A DNA stretch of 12,812 nt, from the NCBI GenBank assembly GCA_020253595.1, contig JADCBH010000323.1, positions 1-12,812 of the forward strand. The letters run 5' to 3'. The stretch is from Brevundimonas sp. GTDB taxonomy: Bacteria > Pseudomonadota > Alphaproteobacteria > Caulobacterales > Caulobacteraceae. This document shows, piece by piece, positions 6,136-12,812 of this stretch. The number at the start of each line of letters is the position of its first letter. The first letter of the stretch is position 1. Below the pieces are notes generated by a model that saw nothing but the letters and a program-made list of their open reading frames with translations, made no database searches and was not told the origin of the DNA. The translations under genes were made by a program, and so were the position numbers.

Positions 6136-7502
6136 TCCGCCAGGCCTTGCTGATCACGACGGCAGGCGTGCTGCTGTCGGCCTGCGCGACCGACCTCACG
6201 CCGCCGGCGTCGGCCCTCGCTGCCCCTGCCGCCTGGGACGTCGCGGCGCTGCCCGCCGCCGATCCGACGACCGACCGCTGGTGGACCGCCATCGGTGACC
6301 CGGTGCTCGACGGCGTCGTCGAACAGGCCGACGAGGCCTCCGACGTCCGCCTCGCCGAGGCCCGGCTGTTCGAGGCGCGCGCGCGCCTCGGCTCTGCCCG
6401 CGCGGCGCTCCGCCCCGAGATCGGCGGACAAGCGACCGGCGAGCGGCAATCCGCCGATGATCTGGATCAGGAGACCTTTCAGGCCCTGGTGTCGTTCAGC
6501 CTCAACCCCGACCTGAACGGTGCCGTCCGCACCCGGGCGGAGTCCCAGCGCCTGCGCACCGAGGCCGAGTCCGCCCGGGTCGAGGCCGCCCGGCTTACAG
6601 CCCGCTCCACCGCCGTCCAGCTTTACGCCGCCTACCGAGAAGCCGAGGCCCGCGCCTTCGCCGGCGATCAGGCCGTCACGGCGCTTGAGGAGTCGCTTTC
6701 GCTCGCAGACGCCCGTGAACGGGCGGGTCTAACCTCCGGTCTCGACGCCGCGTCCGCCCGTGCTGCCCTCGCCTCGGCCCGTGCCCGGCCCATTGCGGCG
6801 CGGCAGGCGGCCGAAGAGGCGCGGCTGGGACTTGAGGCCCTGCTCGGCCTTGCTCCCGGTGCCCTGACACCGACCCTGACCCAGGCGATCACCGTCGCCC
6901 AAACTACTCCGCCGGTCCGGGCCCTCTCTGCCCCCGCTGCCGTCCTCGCCCGACGCCCGGACCTGCGCGTCGCCGAGCTTCAGCTCTGGGCCGCCGGAGC
7001 CGATGCCCGCGCCGCCCGACGCGACTTCTGGCCGACGTTGTCGCTGAGCGCCGCCCTGGGCGGACAAGAGCTTGATCCGGAGACACCCTTCACGGCCTCC
7101 GGCTTCCTCAACCAGATCGCCGGCGGGCTGACGGCGCCCCTGTTCAGCTTCGGCCGGCTGGAGAGCGCCCGCGACGCCGCCGACGCCCGCCGGACCCAGG
7201 CCGAGATCGCCTATCGTCAGGCCGCCGTCGATGCCCTTTCCGAGGTCGAGCGGGCGCTGGTCGCCCTCGCGTCAGCCGAGGCCCGCGCAGCGACACTGGC
7301 CGAAGCGGTCGCCGCAGCCGACGACCAGACCCGGCTGGCGAACCAGCGCTACCGGGGCGGCGTCTCGCCGTTTCTGGAGGTCCTGACCGCCCAGCGCGCC
7401 GCGGCCGATGCTCGCGCCGAGGAAGCCGCCGCGCGGGGCCAGGCCTTGAGCGCCTACGCCCGGCTCAACGCGGCGGCCGGGTTGGGCGGCCAAGCGTCCT
7501 GA
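6132..7502 (+). CDS. Outer-membrane efflux channel lipoprotein, NodT/TolC family
   Basis: This 456-residue protein has a lipoprotein signal with lipobox LSAC (Cys18). After that come two OEP repeats of long Ala/Arg/Glu-rich helices with barrel strands. Family landmarks are WWTAIGDPVLDGVV (about 49-62), the LARRPDLRVAEL segment joining the repeats (about 272-283), FWPTLSLSAALGG and FSFGRLESARDAAD in the second repeat, and NQRYRGGVSPFLEVLTAQRA near the end. Length is normal for the NodT family. Its trimer forms the outer-membrane tunnel for the upstream ABC/adaptor pair. Start and preceding stop overlap as ATGA, so translation is coupled. Having a dedicated channel in the operon suggests the pump does not depend on a shared TolC. 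The gene ends the operon; no clear terminator hairpin is visible in the 49 bases before purL. Confidence 0.95.
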   Translation: MIRQALLITTAGVLLSACATDLTPPASALAAPAAWDVAALPAADPTTDRWWTAIGDPVLDGVVEQADEASDVRLAEARLFEARARLGSARAALRPEIGGQATGERQSADDLDQETFQALVSFSLNPDLNGAVRTRAESQRLRTEAESARVEAARLTARSTAVQLYAAYREAEARAFAGDQAVTALEESLSLADARERAGLTSGLDAASARAALASARARPIAARQAAEEARLGLEALLGLAPGALTPTLTQAITVAQTTPPVRALSAPAAVLARRPDLRVAELQLWAAGADARAARRDFWPTLSLSAALGGQELDPETPFTASGFLNQIAGGLTAPLFSFGRLESARDAADARRTQAEIAYRQAAVDALSEVERALVALASAEARAATLAEAVAAADDQTRLANQRYRGGVSPFLEVLTAQRAAADARAEEAAARGQALSAYARLNAAAGLGGQAS

Positions 7503-7515
7503 AGGCAAAGCCGGG

Positions 7516-7543
7516 CTGACATCCGGGGCGGTTCTGCTAGAAG
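7516..7543 (+). promoter_or_regulatory. Predicted Caulobacter-type housekeeping promoter of purL
   Basis: CTGACAT (7516-7522) and GCTAGAAG (7536-7543) are 13 bases apart. The published Caulobacter housekeeping pattern is TTGACGS, 10-14 bases, GCTANAWC; the -10 here matches 7 of 8 and the -35 is partial. Transcription would begin within a few bases of the ATG at 7552, so the mRNA would be leaderless or nearly so. This agrees with the absence of a Shine-Dalgarno; the bases before the ATG are CCGCCTCC. Confidence 0.55.
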
Positions 7544-7551
7544 CCGCCTCC

Positions 7552-9734
<2,183 letters not shown>

Positions 9735-9750
<16 letters not shown>

Positions 9751-10166
9751 TCGCCGTCACGGCGGTTTCATTGGGTCTTGCTGTGGCCGCCTGCGAGGGA
9801 GGCGGTGACCCGGTCCAGCAGGCCATGCGCGACGCCGCGACCGCCAACCAGAATGCCGCCTTCGCCCAGAAGGCTGCTGATCCCCACGCCATGCATGGCG
9901 ACGAGGCGACCCCGGCGACGGGCGATGCCGCCTTTGCAGAGGTCGAGGCCCGGATGCACCAACAGATGGGACAGGCTTCGGGCGACACGATCGACGAAGC
10001 CTACATCGCCAAGATGATCGAGCATCACCGGGGCGCGGTGGCCATGGCCGAGGTGGCGCTGGCCCGGTCGCAGGATCCGGAAATCCGCCGCATGGCCCAG
10101 GCCGTCGTGGACGCCCAGACCAGCGAGATCGCCGAGATGCAGACATGGAAACCGGCCGCCCACTGA
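9735..10166 (+). CDS. DUF305-domain lipoprotein
   Basis: The 143-residue protein has a lipoprotein-type signal ending LAVAAC (Cys20), then a linker of about 45 residues with HAMHG and RMHQQMG patches, and a C-terminal DUF305 domain. Within that domain YIAKMIEHHRGAVAMAEVAL (90-109) carries the conserved Met and His97-His98 pair, and EIAEMQTW is the typical closing helix. DUF305 proteins are four-helix periplasmic proteins; several are linked to copper binding or tolerance, which the His/Met pattern would suit, but metal binding is inferred here. I chose ATG 9735 because it places the signal peptide correctly and AAGGA (9719-9723) precedes it by 11 bases. ATG 9723, directly abutting that site, would add four residues. 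It overlaps purL by 16 bases and may be cotranscribed with it, though no functional link to purine synthesis is evident. Confidence 0.9.
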
Positions 10167-10179
10167 CGCGGACGGCCGG
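10152..10179. terminator. Hairpin overlapping the end of the DUF305 gene, between convergent genes
   Basis: CCGGCCG (10152-10158) pairs with CGGCCGG (10173-10179). After one mismatch, CC (10160-10161) pairs with GG (10170-10171), leaving an 8-base loop that contains the DUF305 stop codon. Read on the minus strand it is followed by TTTCC, so it may end the three-gene secreted-protein array better than the plus-strand gene. The T tract is short. Confidence 0.4.
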
Positions 10180-10201
10180 CCTTCAGATCAGAACCTGGGG
10201 C

Positions 10202-10654
10202 TCAGTTATTCTCGGTGATGTAGAGCGTGGCGGAACCCGCCTGGCCCACAGCGCCGACCCAGATGTCATAGGTGCCGCTCGGCGGGCTGCCCCAGCGCAG
10301 AATGGGGTCCAGGCCCTCGGAGTCGTCGACGCAGTACCACTCGCCATCCGGGCCATTGATGACCAGGCTGGTGTCGTACTGGCCATCGACCGCGAACGTC
10401 AGTGGCCACGAGCCCGCCTGATAGGTGAACTCGAAGTCGGGCGCATCGGCGATCATGCCAACGCAGGACCCACCGATCGACCGGGAGGCGTCAACGCCGC
10501 CCCCAGAGTAAAGATCGACCGTGATCGGGTCGGGCGTGAAGCCGGCATTGCGGCTGATCTCGCCGTAGCTCGCCGTGGCACTCATGTCCTGAGCCGTCGC
10601 AGCCGAAGCTGCGGCGACCATGGCCAGAGCACAGACGATGGATAGAACGCGCAT
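10202..10654 (-). CDS. Small secreted protein, divergent member of the three-copy family
   Basis: This 150-residue protein has a Sec signal peptide (about 1-21, cleavage near ATA/QD) and one domain. It shares with the next two genes the motifs FTPDP, GGSCVG, SLVINGPDG, WYCVDD, GLDPILRW and PSGTYDIWVGAVG. By eye it is under half identical to them and has an insertion after the signal peptide (ASYGEISRNAG). The mature part has two cysteines (in GGSCVG and YCVDD) that could form a disulfide. The beta-rich pattern and the D-x-SL-x-I-x-GPDG...SG-x-Y-x-x-W-VG ending recall pre-peptidase C-terminal (PPC)-like sandwiches; that fold is a guess. GAGAGG (10664-10669) lies 9 bases before the ATG. It is only 36 bases after the next gene on the same strand and may be cotranscribed with it. 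The function is unknown. Confidence 0.85.
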   Translation of the reverse strand: MRVLSIVCALAMVAAASAATAQDMSATASYGEISRNAGFTPDPITVDLYSGGGVDASRSIGGSCVGMIADAPDFEFTYQAGSWPLTFAVDGQYDTSLVINGPDGEWYCVDDSEGLDPILRWGSPPSGTYDIWVGAVGQAGSATLYITENN

Positions 10655-10690
10655 ATCGCGTTTCCTCTCAGACTAGCGGTTAGGAAAGGC

Positions 10691-11122
10691 CTAGAGCGGG
10701 CTTTCGGAGATCAGCAGGGTGCCGCCGGTGGGCTCGCCCACAGCGCCGACCCAGACGTCGTACTGGCCGCTCGGGGCCGAACGCCAGGTCAGGACCGGGT
10801 TCAGACCGTTGGAGTCGTCGTTGCAGTAGTAGCGGCCGTCCGGGCCGTTGATGATCAGGCTGGTGTCGCCGCCCGAGACATGGCTGAACGACAGGGTGCC
10901 GCCATTCGAGTCGAAGTTGACGACGACGTCCGGGCTGCCGGCGAGGGCACCGACGCACGAGCCACCCAGGTCCGAAGCGTCATCCGGGCCACCCGAATAG
11001 ACGTCGACCTCAACCGGATCTGGCAGGAAACCGGCCGACAGATTCACGACCTGCTGGGCCGAAGCCGAGGACGCGCACAGGGCGAGCGCCGCAACGCCAG
11101 CCGCAAGAAACAGAGATTTCAT
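10691..11122 (-). CDS. Small secreted protein, tandem-duplicate copy A
   Basis: The 143-residue protein has a Sec signal peptide (1-22, cleavage after SASA). Its mature domain carries GFLPDP (31-36), GGSCVG with Cys56, SLIINGPDGRYYCNDD (88-103) with Cys100, GLNP and SAPSGQYDVWVGAVGE near the C-terminus. It is very close to the copy at 11286-11726 along its whole length, including signal peptide and 5' UTR, so the two arose by recent tandem duplication. GGAG (11133-11136) lies 10 bases before the ATG at 11122. The in-frame ATG at 11395 would run through the terminator and was rejected. A Cys in the signal (LALC) is not a valid lipobox because Leu precedes it. The Asp-rich NDDSNGLNP loop might bind calcium, which is an inference. 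I know no function for it. Confidence 0.87.
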   Translation of the reverse strand: MKSLFLAAGVAALALCASSASAQQVVNLSAGFLPDPVEVDVYSGGPDDASDLGGSCVGALAGSPDVVVNFDSNGGTLSFSHVSGGDTSLIINGPDGRYYCNDDSNGLNPVLTWRSAPSGQYDVWVGAVGEPTGGTLLISESPL

Positions 11123-11140
11123 GGGTTTTCTTCTCCAAAG

Positions 11141-11156
11141 CGCAGCCCCCGCTGCG
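11141..11156 (-). promoter_or_regulatory. 5' UTR hairpin of copy A
   Basis: On the mRNA strand CGCAGC-GGGG-GCTGCG is a perfect 6-bp stem with a GGGG loop, 4 bases upstream of the GGAG ribosome-binding site. The same 16 bases occur at the same place before copy B. It could stabilise the transcript or modulate ribosome access; the stem does not include the ribosome-binding site. Confidence 0.5.
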
Positions 11157-11234
11157 TGCAGACACCTTGGACCGGCCTGACGCTGCCTTACAACCCTCTT
11201 GTTCCTGACGACGGAACGGGCAGCGCGGGCCAAG

Positions 11235-11264
11235 AAAAAGGGGGCGTCACGCGACGCCCCCTTT
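11235..11264 (-). terminator. Strong intrinsic terminator downstream of copy B
   Basis: A 9-bp perfect GC stem, GGGGGCGTC / GACGCCCCC (11240-11248 with 11253-11261), has a 4-base loop. It extends by three A-T pairs, and the minus-strand product ends in TTTTTCTT. It begins 22 bases after the stop codon of the 11286-11726 gene. That gene is therefore probably its own transcription unit, and copy A must have its own promoter in the remaining 110 or so bases. Confidence 0.9.
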
Positions 11265-11285
11265 CTCGTCTGAATCCTCGCGGAC

Positions 11286-11726
11286 TCAGTCGCCGAAAAC
11301 GCTGCCTTCGGTGACGACCAGCGTGGACGAGACGGGCTCCCCGATCGCGCCGACCCAGATGTCGTACTGACCGCTGGGTGCCGAATCCCAGCCAAATGCC
11401 GGGTTCAGGCCTTGCGCATCGTCGTTGCAGTAGTAGCGGCCGTCGGGTCCGTTGATGATCAGAGTGGTGTCGCCGTCCGCAAAAACGCCAAACGACAGCG
11501 GACCACCATTCGACCGGTAGTTCACGACGACATCCGGGCTGCTGGCGATCATTCCGACGCAAGACCCGCCGAGGTCGGAGGCATCGTTGCCGCCACCCGA
11601 AACGACGTCGAACGTCACGGGATCGGGCACAAACCCGGCCGACAGCGATACAGTCTGCTGGGCGGAAACCGAGGACGCGCACAGGACCAGCGCCGAGACG
11701 CCAGCGATCAGGAACACGGATTTCAT
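11286..11726 (-). CDS. Small secreted protein, tandem-duplicate copy B
   Basis: The 146-residue protein has a Sec signal peptide (1-22, cleavage after SVSA), so it should be exported to the periplasm or beyond. Motifs run in the same order as in copy A: GFVPDP, ASDLGGSCVGMI, TLIINGPDG, RYYCNDDAQGLNP, SAPSGQYDIWVGAIGE, with an extra short tail (VFGD). The two mature cysteines and the NDD cluster are kept, while surface positions between motifs vary, as expected if the fold is under selection. GGAG precedes the ATG by about 10 bases, in a 5' UTR nearly the same as that of copy A. It is monocistronic, being bounded downstream by a strong terminator, and divergent from phoD, with 149 bases between start codons. 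No clear sigma-70 promoter could be picked out. The function is unknown. Confidence 0.87.
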   Translation of the reverse strand: MKSVFLIAGVSALVLCASSVSAQQTVSLSAGFVPDPVTFDVVSGGGNDASDLGGSCVGMIASSPDVVVNYRSNGGPLSFGVFADGDTTLIINGPDGRYYCNDDAQGLNPAFGWDSAPSGQYDIWVGAIGEPVSSTLVVTEGSVFGD

Positions 11727-11742
11727 GGGATCATCTCCAAAA

Positions 11743-11758
11743 CGCAGCCCCCGCTGCG
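11743..11758 (-). promoter_or_regulatory. 5' UTR hairpin of copy B
   Basis: This is the same 16-base sequence as at 11141-11156 (6-bp stem, GGGG loop on the mRNA strand), again a few bases before GGAG. The flanks upstream of it (11759-11795) have diverged more than the hairpin itself. Confidence 0.5.
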
Positions 11759-11825
11759 CGCGCCACCGTGCCCCTGATAAGCTCCGCCTTTCAAGCCCCC
11801 GTTGCTGACGGCGAGCGAAGCGGAA

Positions 11826-11832
11826 CTGTCAC
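11826..11832 (+). promoter_or_regulatory. Possible single PhoB half-site upstream of phoD
   Basis: CTGTCAC matches the PhoB half-site CTGTCAT/C, 43 bases before the phoD ATG. A Pho box needs a second half 11 bases away, and neither side offers a good one, so this is a degenerate site or chance. No convincing -10/-35 pair was found for this gene. Confidence 0.2.
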
Positions 11833-11875
11833 AACCGGCCGCTATGCGATGGCAATCTGGCCTGGAGGAATTCCG

Positions 11876-12812
11876 ATGTCCCCGATCCTGTCGCGTCGAT
11901 CCCTCATGGTGGGTCTCGGTCTCGGCTCGATGCTGAGCGGTGTCTCAACCCGCGCATCGCTCGCCCAGGCCGTCTTCGAGGACAACCCCTTCCAGCTGGG
12001 CGTGGCGGCGGGCGACCCCCTGCCCGACGGCTTCGTCATCTGGACACGGCTGGCCCCCCGACCGCTGGAGCCCGACCACGGCATGCCGTCCCAGCCGATG
12101 GCGGTGAACTGGGAAGTTGCCACCGACGCAGGCTTCGGCACCATTGTCCGCTCCGGCGAGGCGATCGCCCGACCGGAACTGGGTCACGCGGTCCATGTGG
12201 AGATCGGCGGACTGGAGCCCGGACGCCCCTACTTCTACCGCTTCATCGCCGGGCGTGAGCGCTCCGGCGTGGGTCGGGCCAAGACGATGCCGGTAGCGGG
12301 CGCCGCGCTCGACCGGGTCAAGTTCGGCATCGTCGGCTGCCAGGCCTATGAGAGCGGCTACTACACCGCCCATCGCCGCATCGCGTCCGAGGATCTCGAC
12401 TTCATCTACTGCTATGGCGACTACATCTACGAAGGTCGCGGCAACCGCATCTTTGGCTCGACCAACCCGCAGGAAAACCTGCGCGTCCACGTCGGCGGCG
12501 AGATCTATACCGTCACCGACTACCGCCAGCGCTACGCCCAGTACAAGATGGACACCGACTTGCAGGCCAGCCACGCCTCGGCCGCCTGGTTCACGACGTG
12601 GGACGACCACGAGATCGACAACAACTGGGTCTCGGACCTCGATCAGGACGGCACCGACCCGGCGGTCTTCGCGCTTCGTCAGGCGGCGGCCATGCAGGCC
12701 TACTATGAGCATATGCCGCTGCGTCGTTCGTCCTTCCCGCGGGGTTCAGCGATGCAGCTTTACCGGCGCGCCATCTACGGCAATCTGCTGGACCTGAATC
12801 TGCTCGATACCC
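11876..12812 (+). CDS. phoD: PhoD-family alkaline phosphatase/phosphodiesterase, 3'-truncated
   Basis: The 312 visible residues run off the right edge; full PhoD proteins are about 500-580. A twin-arginine signal opens the protein (SRRSLMVGLG from residue 6, cleavage near SLA/QA about 30), so it is exported folded by Tat. The N-terminal PhoD_N domain includes FQLGVAAGDPLPDGFVIWTRLAP (39-61). The catalytic domain shows GCQAYESGYYTAHRRIA (154-170, with Cys155 at the place of the iron-ligating Cys of B. subtilis PhoD), GDYIYE (181-186) and TWDDHEIDNNW (241-251), all expected metal and phosphate ligand regions. PhoD hydrolyses phosphomonoesters and diesters outside the cytoplasm to release phosphate, using iron and calcium. 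GGAGGA (11864-11869) lies 6 bases before the ATG. It is divergent from the secreted-protein array. The position before GDYIYE is CY rather than the more usual HxGDY context (Cys179). Confidence 0.94.
   Translation, partial: MSPILSRRSLMVGLGLGSMLSGVSTRASLAQAVFEDNPFQLGVAAGDPLPDGFVIWTRLAPRPLEPDHGMPSQPMAVNWEVATDAGFGTIVRSGEAIARPELGHAVHVEIGGLEPGRPYFYRFIAGRERSGVGRAKTMPVAGAALDRVKFGIVGCQAYESGYYTAHRRIASEDLDFIYCYGDYIYEGRGNRIFGSTNPQENLRVHVGGEIYTVTDYRQRYAQYKMDTDLQASHASAAWFTTWDDHEIDNNWVSDLDQDGTDPAVFALRQAAAMQAYYEHMPLRRSSFPRGSAMQLYRRAIYGNLLDLNLLDT

Larger units (their letters stand above)
10691..11810 (-). repeat. Tandem duplication of gene plus 5' UTR
   Basis: Two units, 10691 to about 11210 and 11286 to about 11810, align across the coding region, Shine-Dalgarno, a 16-base hairpin and upstream blocks (GTTSCTGACG at the far end, read on the plus strand). 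Equivalent start codons are 604 bases apart. The terminator at 11235-11264 lies between the units and is not repeated. The third family member (10202-10654) lacks this shared 5' UTR and is older or differently derived. Confidence 0.75.

Noticed and set aside
7503..7551. Purine riboswitch upstream of purL
   Set aside because: Only 49 bases are available, with no purine-aptamer-like core; a near-leaderless promoter explains the region better.
11076..11080. Lipoprotein reading of the secreted family because of a Cys in the signal (LALC/LVLC)
   Set aside because: Leu directly before Cys is not tolerated in a lipobox, and a good signal peptidase I site (ASA/QQ, VSA/QQ) follows.
11123..11395. Extension of secreted-protein copy A to ATG 11395
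   Set aside because: It would read through the strong terminator and into copy B. The signal peptide starts at 11122.
10202..11726. Gene array as a CRISPR-like or mobile repeat
   Set aside because: The repeats are full coding genes with paralogous proteins; there are no short regular repeats, transposase or flanking terminal repeats.

Overview
The window is GC-rich DNA, roughly two thirds G+C by eye, from what looks like a free-living alphaproteobacterium. Caulobacterales, in particular a Brevundimonas-like organism, fits best. The reasons are the overall protein style, a NodT-type outer-membrane efflux lipoprotein, a promoter upstream of purL that matches the published Caulobacter housekeeping pattern (TTGACGS / GCTANAWC) and apparently leaderless translation. 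Genus is an inference and nothing here proves it. I see no tRNA, rRNA, CRISPR array, transposase or other sign of a mobile element. No gene-free stretch exceeds 300 bases.

Left part (1-2549): the 3' end of a glyoxalase-fold (VOC) protein converges on a TonB-dependent outer-membrane receptor on the minus strand. The receptor's plug closely resembles that of ZnuD-type zinc receptors. A 7-5-7 inverted repeat with the layout of a Zur box overlaps its putative -10 region, so sequence family and regulatory site both suggest zinc uptake.

Efflux locus (2550-7502): a TetR-family regulator is divergent from a tight four-gene operon. The operon encodes an FtsX/MacB/DevC-type ABC permease, its ATPase, a short HlyD-type periplasmic adaptor and a NodT-family outer-membrane channel. 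The last three junctions are overlapping or 5 bases apart. Together they make a complete inner-to-outer-membrane export machine. A nearly perfect palindrome fills the space between -35 and -10 of the operon promoter, which is a textbook position for TetR repression.

Housekeeping part (7503-10166): purL (FGAM synthase large subunit) has its own predicted promoter and little or no 5' leader. The start of a DUF305 lipoprotein gene overlaps its end.

Right part (10202-12812): three minus-strand paralogues encode small secreted one-domain proteins with two conserved cysteines and an Asp-rich YCxDD motif. The two upstream copies are recent tandem duplicates. They share a 5' UTR with an identical 16-base hairpin and are separated by a strong intrinsic terminator. 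The function of this family is unknown to me. Divergent from the array, the window ends inside a Tat-exported PhoD-type alkaline phosphatase/phosphodiesterase gene.
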